Positions 1 to 9,181 of a stretch of 38,590 nt of DNA are shown piece after piece. This DNA is from Streptobacillus canis (GTDB lineage Bacteria; Fusobacteriota; Fusobacteriia; Fusobacteriales; Leptotrichiaceae), in contig NZ_WOEI01000016.1 of NCBI RefSeq assembly GCF_009733925.1, positions 1-38,590 on the forward strand, written 5' to 3'. Positions within the stretch are counted from its first letter, which is position 1. The number at the start of each line of letters is the position of its first letter. A program made the position numbers and the translations under genes. The notes below the pieces were generated by a model. That model did no database searches. It saw only the letters and a program-made list of their open reading frames with translations, and was not told the DNA's origin.

Positions 1-1
1 T

Positions 2-313
2 GATCATAGTATTAAATTTAATAATAATAGTTATTTCTTAATAGATGAAGATAGTAATAGACAGTATATTAAAGCAAAAACAGAAGTATTAGTTATTAAA
101 GCATTTGATAAAAATATTTATGCTAGTTTGGATGATAAGATATATTGTTTAGAAAAAATACCTACACACCTAGAATTTTCTGAAAACTTTGATTTTATTG
201 ATAAAAGAAAAGATGGAGAAAAGAAGAAAAAGGTATATATTCCTCCAATGAATCACCCTTGGAAAAAGGCTAGTTTTGAAAAATATCTTGAAAAAATGAA
301 GCACCGTTCTTAA
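2..313 (+). CDS. C-terminal part of an IS transposase (ISNCY/IS1202-like), cut by the window edge
   Basis: The frame is open from the first bases of the window to TAA at 311-313, so this is the last ~103 residues of a longer protein that starts outside. The tail has a KKKVYIPPMNHPWKKASFEK segment near the end. A Y-I-P-P-x-x-H-P-W motif after a basic, lysine-rich linker is typical of the C-terminus of DDE (rve-type) transposases of the ISNCY/IS1202 kind. The preceding part, with its LVIKAFD and DDKIYCLE segments, fits the small beta domain that follows the catalytic core in that group. The DDE residues are not in the window. The family name rests on remembered C-terminal motifs, so the transposase call is fairly safe and the exact IS family less so. 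Whether the full gene is intact cannot be seen. Confidence 0.65.
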   Translation, partial: DHSIKFNNNSYFLIDEDSNRQYIKAKTEVLVIKAFDKNIYASLDDKIYCLEKIPTHLEFSENFDFIDKRKDGEKKKKVYIPPMNHPWKKASFEKYLEKMKHRS

Positions 314-328
314 GCTAAAAAACGGTGC
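301..328 (+). terminator. Hairpin at the end of the transposase gene
   Basis: GCACCGTT (301-308) pairs with AACGGTGC (321-328) across a 12-nt loop that contains the transposase stop codon. No clear T-run follows, so it may be a weak terminator or part of the IS end structure rather than a classic rho-independent terminator. Confidence 0.45.
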
Positions 329-341
329 TCATGTTAACAAA

Positions 342-371
342 TTTTTGGGACATTTTCATTTTTGCTTGACA
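342..371. mobile_element. Candidate right end of the insertion sequence
   Basis: Just after the transposase hairpin there is a segment with TGGGACATTTTCATTTTTGC followed by TTGACA. This composition and placement resemble terminal inverted repeats of this transposase group. The matching left end is outside the window, so the boundary is inferred. The neighbouring TSUP gene ends only 18 bases further on. Confidence 0.3.
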
Positions 372-388
372 TAAAAATATATTTTTTT

Positions 389-1180
389 TTAGAATATTTT
401 AAAAATTATTCTTAATGCAGTAGATAAATATAGTAATATAACAAATATTGTAACTACTGTATATGCTTTTTTTACAAATTCATTACTCGATTTTAAATTA
501 AGTCTTGTTCCTATATTACCTCCTAATATTGCAGCTGGTATTATTACAATTAATGGTTTTAAATCATAACCTGAAATACCTGTAATAAAGAAATCTATAA
601 AATTTTTAGTAAATTGAGAAAAGAATATAGTTGCTATAGAATATAAAGTTGCAGTCTTTATATCAACACCAAATATTAATATAAATAATGCTACATTTAT
701 TGGTCCTCCACCTATACCTAAAAATACTGATATCATCCCTATGAACATACTCGTAAAAAAATACATACTATAACCTTTTTTTTCAAAACTAAATTTACTT
801 TTAGTTGTATAATATAATGTAAGTAATAATAAGATAACTGTAATTATAAGTTGGATTAAATTAACCATTGCATCATTATTGAAATATTTCAGTGAATATT
901 TAAATATTTTAAGACCTATTCTACCACCAACTATAGCCCCTAAGGCTAAACTTACTAATTCTTCCTTGCCTATTTTACTTCCTTGTCTTGCTTTTTTTAT
1001 TATAGAAACAATAGACATTGTAAGTACAGCAAGTGAAGAATAAAAATTTATGTTATCTAAATTTGAAAAAGATAGAGCATCAAGACTAGGTTTAATTATT
1101 ACTCCTCCACCCATTCCTGATAATGATCCTACACTAGTTGCAAACATTATAATTAAAAAATATATTAAATAAATATACAT
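389..1180 (-). CDS. TSUP family (TauE/SafE-like) membrane permease
   Basis: A 263-residue, very hydrophobic protein with about eight predicted membrane segments in two similar halves. Each half starts with a glycine-rich motif: SLSGMGGGVIIKP near residue 18, and FLGIGGGPINVALF in the middle. This duplicated G-G-G-x-x-x-x-P pattern is the hallmark of the TSUP family (DUF81, TauE/SafE). Members export or import small organic sulfur or oxoanion compounds such as sulfite, sulfoacetate or taurine-derived products. The substrate here cannot be told. The AGGAGG ribosome site overlaps the stop of the upstream FAD dehydrogenase gene, so it is the last gene of the queH operon. No good terminator is visible after it; the probable IS end lies there and may have displaced it. 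Confidence 0.85.
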   Translation of the reverse strand: MYIYLIYFLIIMFATSVGSLSGMGGGVIIKPSLDALSFSNLDNINFYSSLAVLTMSIVSIIKKARQGSKIGKEELVSLALGAIVGGRIGLKIFKYSLKYFNNDAMVNLIQLIITVILLLLTLYYTTKSKFSFEKKGYSMYFFTSMFIGMISVFLGIGGGPINVALFILIFGVDIKTATLYSIATIFFSQFTKNFIDFFITGISGYDLKPLIVIIPAAILGGNIGTRLNLKSSNEFVKKAYTVVTIFVILLYLSTALRIIFKIF

Positions 1181-1184
1181 TTTC

Positions 1185-2771
1185 CTATCCTCCTAATATT
1201 GCATTAATTATTGCTTCAGCACAACGTATACCATCTACAGCTGCACTCATTATTCCTCCTGCATATCCAGCACCTTCACCACATGGTATTAAACCTTTAA
1301 CACTAGAGTTATAATTTTCATCTCTATTTATTCTAATAGGTGAAGATGTTCTGCTTTCTATACCAGTAATAACAGCATCTTTCCCAGCAAAGCCATGTAT
1401 CTTATCATCAAGTTTCGGAAATGCTTCTCTTAGTGTAAATGTAACAAAATCAGGAAATAATTCATTTAAATTAGTCAATTTATAACCTATAGAATAACTA
1501 GGTTTAACATTTCCAAGTTTTGTAGATTTTACATTTTTAATAAAGTCCTGAACTAATTGTACAGGTGCTTTATAATCTCCACCACCCATTACAAAAGCTT
1601 TTTCTTCTAATTCTCTTTGGAAATACATACCTGCCAAATTGCCTTCTCCTAAATCTTCAGGAGTAACATTAACTAGTACTGCTGAATTTGCATTTTCTAA
1701 ATCCCTTTTACTATAACTCATTCCATTTACTACTAATCTATTTTTTTCACTTGATGAAGGGACAACTACACCACCTGGACACATACAAAAAGTATAAGCT
1801 CCTCTTCCATTAGATGTTCTTACATTTAATTTATATTCTGCAGGTGGTAGTTTATCGGCATATTTACCATATTGTGACTTGTTAATCATATCTTGTTTAT
1901 GTTCAATTCTTACACCTATAGAAAATACTTTCTTACTCATATCAATTTTTTTATCATTCAGCATTTCAAAAGTATCTCTAGCACTATGACCTATGGCAAG
2001 TATTGCAAAATCTGTTTCTAATTCATATTCTTCATTTTTTATCATATCTAATACTTTTAAAGAGAATAATTTGCCATTTTTTTCAGTATAATCTATAACT
2101 TTATTATCAAATCTATATTCTCCACCTAATCTTATTACTTTATTTCTAATATTTTCAACGATTTTAACTAATTCATCTGTACCTAAATGTGGTTTAGATA
2201 TATATGATATAGATTCATCTGCACCTGCTTCAATTAGTTCTTCTACTACTTTTTTTATTCTTACATTATGAGTATTAGTAGTTAGTTTACCATCTGAAAA
2301 AGTTCCAGCTCCACCTTCACCATATTGTACATTTGATTCTTCTTTTAACTTACCTGTCTCAAAAAAAGTATAAACATCTTCCACTCTTTCTTTAACAGCT
2401 TTTCCTCTTTCAAGTACTATAGGGTTAAGATTTGCTTGTGCAAGTATTAAAGCCGCAAGCATACCTGCAGGTCCTGTACCTATAACAACAGGTCTTTTCC
2501 CAGTATATCCATCTACTACTTCTTGAGGATAAATATATTCTTCTACTATAGAAACATTTTTATATTCTTCAATATTCTCATATACATTTTGATTACTATC
2601 AAAATCTATAGTATAAACATATTTTATATTATTTTTATTCCTAGCATCTATTGCTTTACCAGTAATTTTCAAATCTAAGATTTCATTATTTTTTAAAATT
2701 AACTTCATTTCCCTTTTTATGTCTTCGATATTATGATCTATATCTACTTTAATATTTGTTATTCTTAACAT
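1185..2771 (-). CDS. NAD(P)/FAD-dependent dehydrogenase (COG2509 type)
   Basis: A 528-residue flavoprotein. An N-terminal domain of about 90 residues precedes the Rossmann FAD site PVVIGTGPAGMLAALILAQ, which is followed by a acidic residue in VLERG. A second conserved block, NVQYGEGGAGTFSDGKL, and a C-terminal GEGAGYAGGIMSAAVDGIR block (FAD-contacting) are typical of the 'uncharacterised FAD-dependent dehydrogenase' family found widely in anaerobes. The physiological substrate is unknown. It lies 9 bp after the HI0933-like flavoprotein and shares its transcript; two unrelated flavoproteins side by side suggest redox chemistry coupled to the same process. Family call is firm, function is not. 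Confidence 0.85.
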   Translation of the reverse strand: MLRITNIKVDIDHNIEDIKREMKLILKNNEILDLKITGKAIDARNKNNIKYVYTIDFDSNQNVYENIEEYKNVSIVEEYIYPQEVVDGYTGKRPVVIGTGPAGMLAALILAQANLNPIVLERGKAVKERVEDVYTFFETGKLKEESNVQYGEGGAGTFSDGKLTTNTHNVRIKKVVEELIEAGADESISYISKPHLGTDELVKIVENIRNKVIRLGGEYRFDNKVIDYTEKNGKLFSLKVLDMIKNEEYELETDFAILAIGHSARDTFEMLNDKKIDMSKKVFSIGVRIEHKQDMINKSQYGKYADKLPPAEYKLNVRTSNGRGAYTFCMCPGGVVVPSSSEKNRLVVNGMSYSKRDLENANSAVLVNVTPEDLGEGNLAGMYFQRELEEKAFVMGGGDYKAPVQLVQDFIKNVKSTKLGNVKPSYSIGYKLTNLNELFPDFVTFTLREAFPKLDDKIHGFAGKDAVITGIESRTSSPIRINRDENYNSSVKGLIPCGEGAGYAGGIMSAAVDGIRCAEAIINAILGG

Positions 2772-2780
2772 TTTTCTCCC

Positions 2781-3995
2781 CTAAATATTTTTTCCTACAT
2801 GCATACCTGATATGAAGCACCATGTTAGATTATATCCTCCACAATCTCCAAAAACATCTAGAACTTCTCCTGTGAAATATAATCCTGGAACTAATTTTGA
2901 TTCTAACGAATAATTATCTACCTCATTCATCCTAATTCCACCTGCCGTTACCTGTGCATTAGCAAATCCGGTCGTATCATAAACTTTAAATACAAATTTC
3001 TTTAATCTCTCTACTAATTTTTCTATTATTTCATCTTCAAGTTCTAAAACTTTAAAATTAAGTTTTTCTATACCTACACTCTTTAATAAATATCCTGCAA
3101 ACTTTTTATTTACTAAACCATTTAAATAATATTCAATTTCTAAATACCCCAAATCTTTTCTTCTTGTATAAAGTAAACTTCTCAACTCATCTTCACTATA
3201 CATAGGCAAGAAGTCTACATGCCAATAAAGATCTTCCATATTATTTAATGCGGCTAAATATGATAAATTAAAAATACATGGTCCAGATACACCATAAGCT
3301 GTAAATAACAGTTCATTTTCATCACTTCTTAAAAATTCATTGTTTTTATATACACTTAATTTTACTTTCTGCTTAACACCTTCTAATCCTTTAGCATATT
3401 TTTTATCTACTTTAAGTTGTACTAAAACAGGGTAAATTTCAGTTCTACTATGACCCATTTTTGCAGCTAAGTCATAACCACTTCCATTACTTCCTAATTC
3501 TGGATAAGAAATACCTCCTGCAGCAATTACTAATTTATCAACTGCTACTGTTTCATTTTCTTGACTAGTTACATTAAATACTCCATTTTTCTTTCTTATT
3601 TTACTTACATCAAAATTAAGTTTAACTTCAATATTTTTTATACTTTCTAACTTGAACCTTAATGCATCTACAATAGATGATGCTTGATAAGAAAGCGGAT
3701 AAACTTTACCAAATTTTTCAATCTTATATTCTATACCTAACTTTTTAAAGAAATCCAACACATCTTGATAAGAATATTCATTAAATATTCTTTCTTCTAT
3801 TTTCTCTTCAATAGCAAAATAATTTTTATATCCAGCATTGATATTAGTAAAATTACATGTTCCATTTCCTGTAACTAATACTTTCTTTAACATTCTATCT
3901 TTTCTTTCAAATATTACAACATCATGACCTCTTTGTGCAGCATAAATTGCACATAAGACTCCAGAAGCCCCTGCTCCAACTATTCCTATTCTCAT
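2781..3995 (-). CDS. HI0933/YhiN-family FAD-binding oxidoreductase
   Basis: A 404-residue protein starting directly with the dinucleotide-binding motif MRIGIVGAGASGVLCAIYAA. It carries the family's second signature, VLVTGNGTCNFTN, in the first 60 residues. The end has VTAGGIRMNEVD and GLYFTGEVLDVFGDCGGYNL, the usual C-terminal FAD-contacting block. This matches the aminoacetone-oxidase/HI0933-like family (YhiN, YtfP relatives), whose reaction is not established. Length is normal. Its ATG overlaps the end of queH by four bases (ATGA), so translation is probably coupled to queH. Confidence 0.88.
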   Translation of the reverse strand: MRIGIVGAGASGVLCAIYAAQRGHDVVIFERKDRMLKKVLVTGNGTCNFTNINAGYKNYFAIEEKIEERIFNEYSYQDVLDFFKKLGIEYKIEKFGKVYPLSYQASSIVDALRFKLESIKNIEVKLNFDVSKIRKKNGVFNVTSQENETVAVDKLVIAAGGISYPELGSNGSGYDLAAKMGHSRTEIYPVLVQLKVDKKYAKGLEGVKQKVKLSVYKNNEFLRSDENELLFTAYGVSGPCIFNLSYLAALNNMEDLYWHVDFLPMYSEDELRSLLYTRRKDLGYLEIEYYLNGLVNKKFAGYLLKSVGIEKLNFKVLELEDEIIEKLVERLKKFVFKVYDTTGFANAQVTAGGIRMNEVDNYSLESKLVPGLYFTGEVLDVFGDCGGYNLTWCFISGMHVGKNI

Positions 3996-4807
3996 TTATT
4001 CTGCTCTCTTTCTTTTTGTTGTTTTAATTGATCTCTTAATGCAAATATACAACCACAGTAACATTGTCTATAAACATCATATTCGCTGCACATCTCTATA
4101 CTTCTCTTATATCCATTATTTTTCTTAAAATCCGATGGTAAATATTTTACGTTATATATTTCTTGCACTTCAAAACCTAATTCATTTATTAATTTAGAAT
4201 TCTTTTTAGGTGATAAAGTAATTGCAGAACCAAAGTAATCAAACTCAAGTTCTTTAGCATATTTTGCAACTATATCTAGTCTCATTTGAAAACAAGTTAC
4301 ACATCTATTTCCACCTTCTGGCTCATATTCTTGCCCCTTAGTTAATTCTAAAAAATGTTTAGGATTGTATTCATCCTCTATATACCCAACTTTATTACCA
4401 GTTTTTTCATTAAAATCATTTATGAATTTTTGCTGTACTTCACTTCTTTTTATATATTCTTGTTTAGGATGTATATTAGAATTTGCAAAAAGTATTGTAA
4501 CATCTGCATATTGACATAAAAATTCTAAAGTATATGTTGAACAAGGTGCACAACAACTATGTAATAAAATTTTAGGTCTTTTATCTAAACTTTTCCATTT
4601 TTTTATCAATTTTTCAAGTATAGTATGATAATTAATAACTTGATTTTTATTCATTGAAGATAAAATAGATAATGCATCATCAAATTCATTTTCGGTAATA
4701 AAGCTATTATCTTTTATCAAATCAAAAAGTTTATCATTTTTACTTTGATTTTCTTTCATATCCTTTTTTAGTTTTTCATATATTTCTCTAAGATCTTTAT
4801 TTTCCAT
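3992..4807 (-). CDS. queH: Epoxyqueuosine reductase QueH
   Basis: QueH catalyses the last step of queuosine synthesis, reducing epoxyqueuosine to queuosine in tRNA; it is the non-B12 alternative to QueG. The protein has the expected cysteine layout: HSCCAPCSTYTLEFL after an N-terminal helical region of about 80 residues, then GNRCVTCFQMRL, and CYCGCIFALRDQ near the end. The adjacent Cys-Cys pair plus CxxC and CYCGC motifs are known in this family (DUF208) to bind an Fe-S cluster and a second metal site. At 271 residues it is somewhat longer than many QueH proteins because of the N-terminal extension. It is the first gene of a four-gene minus-strand operon. A TATAAT hexamer sits about 40 bp upstream, but no convincing -35 was found. 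Confidence 0.93.
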   Translation of the reverse strand: MENKDLREIYEKLKKDMKENQSKNDKLFDLIKDNSFITENEFDDALSILSSMNKNQVINYHTILEKLIKKWKSLDKRPKILLHSCCAPCSTYTLEFLCQYADVTILFANSNIHPKQEYIKRSEVQQKFINDFNEKTGNKVGYIEDEYNPKHFLELTKGQEYEPEGGNRCVTCFQMRLDIVAKYAKELEFDYFGSAITLSPKKNSKLINELGFEVQEIYNVKYLPSDFKKNNGYKRSIEMCSEYDVYRQCYCGCIFALRDQLKQQKEREQNK

Positions 4808-4879
4808 AAATATATATTATCTATTTCCTTTCAATTAATATATACATTATACAATAAAAGAAGCAATTTTAAAAGAAAA

Positions 4880-4897
4880 AATAGGCTTTCGCCTATT
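4880..4897 (-). terminator. Rho-independent terminator of the TPR gene
   Basis: On the minus strand AATAGGC, loop GAAA, GCCTATT is followed by a run of T. The stem overlaps the stop codon of the TPR protein gene, so the gene ends inside its own terminator. Confidence 0.75.
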
Positions 4898-6074
4898 CAT
4901 TTCCTTTATTTTTATATTTTTGATAATGTTCAAATTCTTTTAATATACTTTCTTTCTTTTCTTCAGTTATTTCTCTATTCTCAAGCATTATATCTAAAAT
5001 TTCTTTTAGTTTATCAATTTCTTGAGTACCAAAATATATATTCAGTAAAGCTGAATGAACCATTGCATTACCTTCTCTTTTAGCTTTAACCAAATATCTT
5101 TCTGCATATTCTATTAGATTCTCAGAAGCCATTTTCATACCTAGATCAAAACTTGAAATTCCCATATTTTCAAGTTTATTTAAGTACATCTCTACATCTT
5201 CTTTTTTATCTAAGAAATGGGCATATTTAATTAAATCTATAATTAAACCTGCATCAACATTACTAATTTTTTCTATTTTAATTAATGTTTCATATGCTTT
5301 TTCATACTCAGCATTTGCTGCATAAAGCTTTTGTATTCCTTCTAATATATATATAGGAGTATCATTTTTGATACTTAATGCTTTTTCAAGATATTCTAAT
5401 GATTTAGTTCTATTTCCTTGAGAAAGTTCATAATTAGCATATCCTATATATCCTAATTGCCTATTATCATTATTTTTTGTTTGTAACAACAAGTCAAAAT
5501 ATCTTTTTGCAGAATCATATTTACTATTTTCTAAATATGTCATTGCCAGTAAATTGTATAATTTACCTTTTTCTATTTCAGATAATTTATTTATTACTGT
5601 TCTATTTAGTTTTTGTAATTTAGTTTCTTCATTATTAATTTCATACAAATATATTAAATTAGATAAAAAAGGTAATTCTTGATATGACGTTCTTCTATTT
5701 AATATTTCAGTTTGATTTATAGCTTCTTTCATATCACCTTCTTCCATAGCAATTGAAAGAAGATATTGATTAGCTTTTATTACTGAAAAAGTTCTTGTTT
5801 CTGTATTTTCAGATAATCTTCTATAATACTGTTTTGCTTTTTCAATATTATTCTCTCTATGGTAAATATTTGCAAGATAATAAATTGCAGAATCTATAAA
5901 TCTTTTTTCTTGAATACTTTCAGATTTTTTTTCAACTAAAGTATGTAATATTTTTTTGGCATCTTCAAACTTATTTTGAGTTATTAGATTTAAAGATTTT
6001 TCTAAATCAGTTTTAATGTTTGCATTTAATAAAACTGAAAAAGAAAAAAACAAACATATTAACAGTTTTCTCAT
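4893..6074 (-). CDS. Secreted tetratricopeptide repeat protein
   Basis: A 393-residue protein with a clear signal peptide: MRK, then a hydrophobic stretch LLICLFFSFSVLL ending in NANI, with likely cleavage near residue 19. The rest is alpha-helical with repeated TPR-like 34-residue units, for example around DSAIYYLANIYHRENNIEKA, LYNLLAMTYLENSKYDSA and QLGYIGYANYELSQGNRTK. This is a scaffold for protein-protein contacts, probably in the periplasm or attached to the outer membrane. No lipobox is evident. The partner is unknown. The next gene upstream, dapH, ends 13 bp before its start, so the two may be co-transcribed. Confidence 0.8.
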   Translation of the reverse strand: MRKLLICLFFSFSVLLNANIKTDLEKSLNLITQNKFEDAKKILHTLVEKKSESIQEKRFIDSAIYYLANIYHRENNIEKAKQYYRRLSENTETRTFSVIKANQYLLSIAMEEGDMKEAINQTEILNRRTSYQELPFLSNLIYLYEINNEETKLQKLNRTVINKLSEIEKGKLYNLLAMTYLENSKYDSAKRYFDLLLQTKNNDNRQLGYIGYANYELSQGNRTKSLEYLEKALSIKNDTPIYILEGIQKLYAANAEYEKAYETLIKIEKISNVDAGLIIDLIKYAHFLDKKEDVEMYLNKLENMGISSFDLGMKMASENLIEYAERYLVKAKREGNAMVHSALLNIYFGTQEIDKLKEILDIMLENREITEEKKESILKEFEHYQKYKNKGNE

Positions 6075-6087
6075 AATCCTACCTTAC

Positions 6088-6780
6088 TTATTTTCTTAAT
6101 TCTTCAACTATTTCTGTTTTTGATTTAGTCTTATCATCTATTACTTTTATTATTTTAGCTGGCATTCCTGCTACTACTACACCACTTGGTACATTTTCAG
6201 TAACTACTGCACCTGCTGCTACTACAGAGTTAGCACAAACTCTTACTCCTTCAAGTACTACAGCATTAGCTCCAATTACAACATTATCTTCTATAACTAC
6301 TGGATCTGCTGAAGGTGGCTCAATAACACCTGCAAGAACTGTTCCTGCTCCTATATGACAGTTTTTACCTACAGTTGCTCTTCCTCCTAGTACTGCATTC
6401 ATATCTATCATTGTACCTTCACCAATTTTAGCACCTATATTAATTACTGCTCCCATCATAATTACAGCTTTAGGTTCAATTATTACTTTATCTCTAATTA
6501 TTGCCCCTGGTTCAATTCTAGCATCTATGTCCTTAATATCTAACATAGGAACAGCTGAATTACGTCTATCATTTTCTAAATGATAATTTTTTAAATCATT
6601 CTCTTTAATTATTCTTTCAACTTCATCCCAGTTTCCAATTATTATTTTAGTTTCTTTACCTATAACTTTAACATCATATTCACCTTTTATTTCTTCATCT
6701 GTATAAAGTTTAACCGGTGTTTTTCTTGTTGAATTAGCAATAAAGCTAATGATTTCTTTTGATCTTTCTAACTCTGTCAT
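6088..6780 (-). CDS. dapH: 2,3,4,5-tetrahydropyridine-2,6-dicarboxylate N-acetyltransferase
   Basis: DapH transfers an acetyl group from acetyl-CoA to L-2-amino-6-oxopimelate, a step of the acetylase branch of meso-diaminopimelate and lysine synthesis. The 230-residue protein has the DapH-specific N-terminal domain with [15 protein letters not shown] near residue 70. A left-handed beta-helix of hexapeptide repeats follows ([20 protein letters not shown], then [20 protein letters not shown] and [20 protein letters not shown]). It aligns by eye over its whole length with Bacillus subtilis DapH. The remaining dap genes are not in this window. A TTGTAT-17-TAGTAT promoter candidate lies upstream. 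Confidence 0.95.
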   Translation of the reverse strand: MTELERSKEIISFIANSTRKTPVKLYTDEEIKGEYDVKVIGKETKIIIGNWDEVERIIKENDLKNYHLENDRRNSAVPMLDIKDIDARIEPGAIIRDKVIIEPKAVIMMGAVINIGAKIGEGTMIDMNAVLGGRATVGKNCHIGAGTVLAGVIEPPSADPVVIEDNVVIGANAVVLEGVRVCANSVVAAGAVVTENVPSGVVVAGMPAKIIKVIDDKTKSKTEIVEELRK

Positions 6781-6811
6781 ATACGTATACTCCTCTTATT
6801 TTACTACTTTC

Positions 6812-6840
6812 ATACTAACATAAATTAACGTAAAATACAA
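6812..6840 (-). promoter_or_regulatory. Candidate sigma-70-type promoter for dapH
   Basis: On the minus strand TTGTAT (6840-6835) is separated by 17 bp from TAGTAT (6817-6812), about 30 bp before the dapH start. The -10 is imperfect. Confidence 0.45.
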
Positions 6841-6860
6841 TTAGATTTACCTTATAAAAA

Positions 6861-6879
6861 AGCCGTTTTAAAAACGGCT
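6861..6879 (-). terminator. Terminator of the oligoendopeptidase gene
   Basis: Reading the minus strand, AGCCGTT and AACGGCT form a GC-containing stem, followed by a T-run at 6860-6855. It sits just after the stop of the M3 peptidase gene at 6885. Confidence 0.8.
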
Positions 6880-6884
6880 CTTAA

Positions 6885-8582
6885 TTATAGATTTTCATCA
6901 TTTATAGTTGCTAAGAATTCTTTTACTGGCGGAATAATTTTAGCTATACTTCCACTTTCAAATGGATTATCAAGTTTAACATCTTCTAATAATCCTAAGA
7001 ATGTTTTTGACCCTCCAAGATTACATAATCTCATATATTTTTCCCAAGCTAATTCTCTATCTTCTCCACTTAATTTCCACATTTGAAGTGCAATTACTTG
7101 AGCTAAAGTATAATCTATATAATAAAATGGAATTTCAAATATATGAGCTTGTTTGAACCAGAATAACCCTTTTTCATATGATTCTATACCATCATAATCT
7201 CTTGTAGGTAAGTATTCTTTTTCAAATTCTAGCCATTTCATTCTTCTTTCTTCTGGAGTAACATTTGGATTTTCATACACATAGTGTTGGAATTCATCTA
7301 CTAAAGCACCATAAGGTATAAAGATGAAAGCTCCACTTAAGTGATGATATTTGAATTTATCTATATCTTCTTTAAAGAATGATTCCATCCATGGCCAAGT
7401 TAAGAACTCCATACTCATAGAATGAATTTCTGCTGATTCTGATGTTGGCCAGAAATAAGTTGATATATCAACATTTCTCATTGTTTGATATGATTGAAAT
7501 GCATGCCCTGCTTCGTGTGTTAACACTTCAACGTCATGTGCTGTTCCATTAAAGTTTGCAAAGATAAATGGCATTTTGTATGCATCAAGTGATGTACAAT
7601 ATCCTCCACCTTGTTTTCCTTTTTTACTATCTAAATCAAGTAATTCTTGTTCTACCATTTTAGAGAAGAATTCATGAGTTTCAGGTGATAATTCTTTATA
7701 CATAGTCTTAGCTTTATCAACCATCCATTCTCTATCTCCTTTAGGAGTAGGATTTCCAGTTAAGAAAGACATACCTTCATCATAATATTTAAGTTTATCA
7801 ACTTTAATTCTTTTTTCTTGTCTTTTTCTTAATTCAACATATAAAGGTACAACACTTTCTCTAATTTGTTTTCTGTAATTTGCAACATCTTCTGCATTGT
7901 AATCAAGTCTACCCATTCTTAAGTATCCAAGTTCAACAAAGTTTTTGTATCCTAATTTTTTAGCAATTTTATCTCTTACTTTAACTAAAGAATCATATAT
8001 TCTATCATATTCAGATAAGTTATCTTCAAAGAATTTACCTACTGCAATAACAGCTTCTTTTCTAACTTGTCTATCTATATTTTGAGTATATGGAACCATT
8101 TCAGAAAGATTTCTTTCTTCTCCATTAAACATAATTTTAGCACTTGAAGTTAATTTTACATATTCTGTAACTAATTTATTTTCTTCTTGTAAATCTTCAA
8201 TAATTTCATTACTGAATGTTTTTAAATCTAAATCTATTTTTTGGAATGCAAGTTTACCAAATTTTTCTTCAAGTTCTGGTCTAAATTTAGAATTTGCAAA
8301 AGCTATTCCTATAGCATTAGTAAATTCAGAAACTAAAGGTAAGTTTTCATCATAAAATTCTTTTTCTACTGAATAATATTCATCTGTAGTATCAATAGTA
8401 TTTCTAACATATGCTAATGAATAATTAGTAGAAAAGTCCATATTAATTTTATCTAATTCATAATAAAGTTCTATTGCTTTTTCAGCTGTTTCTGCATTTT
8501 CTACTTCTTCTTTAATTCTCATAAATGTATTTTTTAATTCTTCTATATTTACTCTTTTGTATTCAAAATCCTTAAAAACCAT
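6885..8582 (-). CDS. M3 family oligoendopeptidase (PepF-like)
   Basis: A 565-residue cytoplasmic zinc metallopeptidase of the M3 family, which cuts short peptides. The zinc motif HEAGH is at residues 356-360 within VLTHEAGHAFQSYQT. The third metal ligand is expected in the following SESAEIHSMSMEFLTWPW block, a clear M3B oligoendopeptidase signature. The N-terminal 200 residues are helical, as usual for the family, and there is no signal peptide. Length fits M3B proteins. It has its own terminator and a long AT-rich upstream region shared with the divergent LytTR gene; an AGGAGG ribosome site precedes the ATG. It may help recycle peptides as amino acid source. Confidence 0.93.
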   Translation of the reverse strand: MVFKDFEYKRVNIEELKNTFMRIKEEVENAETAEKAIELYYELDKINMDFSTNYSLAYVRNTIDTTDEYYSVEKEFYDENLPLVSEFTNAIGIAFANSKFRPELEEKFGKLAFQKIDLDLKTFSNEIIEDLQEENKLVTEYVKLTSSAKIMFNGEERNLSEMVPYTQNIDRQVRKEAVIAVGKFFEDNLSEYDRIYDSLVKVRDKIAKKLGYKNFVELGYLRMGRLDYNAEDVANYRKQIRESVVPLYVELRKRQEKRIKVDKLKYYDEGMSFLTGNPTPKGDREWMVDKAKTMYKELSPETHEFFSKMVEQELLDLDSKKGKQGGGYCTSLDAYKMPFIFANFNGTAHDVEVLTHEAGHAFQSYQTMRNVDISTYFWPTSESAEIHSMSMEFLTWPWMESFFKEDIDKFKYHHLSGAFIFIPYGALVDEFQHYVYENPNVTPEERRMKWLEFEKEYLPTRDYDGIESYEKGLFWFKQAHIFEIPFYYIDYTLAQVIALQMWKLSGEDRELAWEKYMRLCNLGGSKTFLGLLEDVKLDNPFESGSIAKIIPPVKEFLATINDENL

Positions 8583-8637
8583 TTTATACCTCCTATTTTT
8601 TATTTATATATATTTTATCACAATTTATACATATTTT

Positions 8638-8671
8638 CTACAAGTTATCCTAAAAAAACTACAACTTATCC
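8638..8671 (+). promoter_or_regulatory. Direct repeat with 21-bp period, candidate LytTR binding site
   Basis: CTACAAGTTATCC (8638-8650) and CTACAACTTATCC (8659-8671) differ at one of 13 positions and start 21 bp apart, two helical turns. LytTR-domain regulators (AgrA, ComE and relatives) are known to bind two ~9-bp direct repeats spaced by about 12 bp, which gives this period. The second copy ends 8 bp before the -35 of the LytTR gene promoter, a typical activator position. Binding is inferred, not shown. Confidence 0.55.
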
Positions 8672-8679
8672 ACATTCTA

Positions 8680-8708
8680 TTGTTAAAAAGATAAACATAA
8701 TGTATACT
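8680..8708 (+). promoter_or_regulatory. Promoter of the LytTR island
   Basis: TTGTTA (8680-8685), 17-bp spacer, TATACT (8703-8708). The start codon of the LytTR gene is 22 bp after the -10, with an AGAGAGG ribosome site between. Confidence 0.7.
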
Positions 8709-8730
8709 AGCTTTAGAAAGAGAGGTAAAG

Positions 8731-9171
8731 ATGATAATAAAAGTAAATTTAGAAGAAACAATAGAAGAAACAACAGTTAATATACATGCTAAAAAAATTG
8801 ATGAAGAGGTTGAAAATATCATCAAAATACTAGAATCAACTAAATTTAAAAAATTTATAGGCAGTAAAGATGACAAAAAATACCTAATAGAAAAAGATGA
8901 TGTAATAAGGTTTTATGCTCAAGATAAAAAAGTTTATCTAACAACTAAAAAAGAGGAATATGTAGTGAAGTATAAGATGTATGAATTAGAGGAAATATTA
9001 AATCCAAAAGAATTTATTAGAATTTCTAACTCAGAAATCATAGCAATAAATGAAATAAAAAAATTAGATTTAAACTTCTTTGGAAGTATACAACTTGAAA
9101 CAAAAACAGGTATTACTACTACTGTTTCAAGATCATATTTAAAAAACTTTAAACATACATTAGGAATATAG
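8731..9171 (+). CDS. Stand-alone LytTR DNA-binding regulator
   Basis: A 146-residue protein with no receiver domain. Residues ~1-40 are a short N-terminal segment of strand and helix. Residues ~45-146 form a LytTR domain: IEKDDVIRFYAQDKKVYLTT, FIRISNSEIIAINEIKKLDL, and the C-terminal TTTVSRSYLKNFKHTLGI, which contains the conserved SRSYLK element. It is followed 10 bp later by a DUF3021 membrane protein gene. That pair is the arrangement of LytTR regulatory systems (for example HdrRM and BrsRM of streptococci), in which the membrane protein inhibits the regulator. A direct repeat upstream of its own promoter suggests autoregulation. Targets probably include the downstream hydrolase and exporter; that part is inference. 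Confidence 0.9.
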   Translation: MIIKVNLEETIEETTVNIHAKKIDEEVENIIKILESTKFKKFIGSKDDKKYLIEKDDVIRFYAQDKKVYLTTKKEEYVVKYKMYELEEILNPKEFIRISNSEIIAINEIKKLDLNFFGSIQLETKTGITTTVSRSYLKNFKHTLGI

Positions 9172-9181
9172 GAGGAGAATT

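Noticed and set aside
8666..8674. TTATCCACA, a perfect DnaA-box match, with weaker look-alikes at 8645 and 8624
   Set aside because: The single good match overlaps the 21-bp direct repeat, and no dnaA, dnaN or box cluster is nearby. It is more likely part of the regulator site than an origin.
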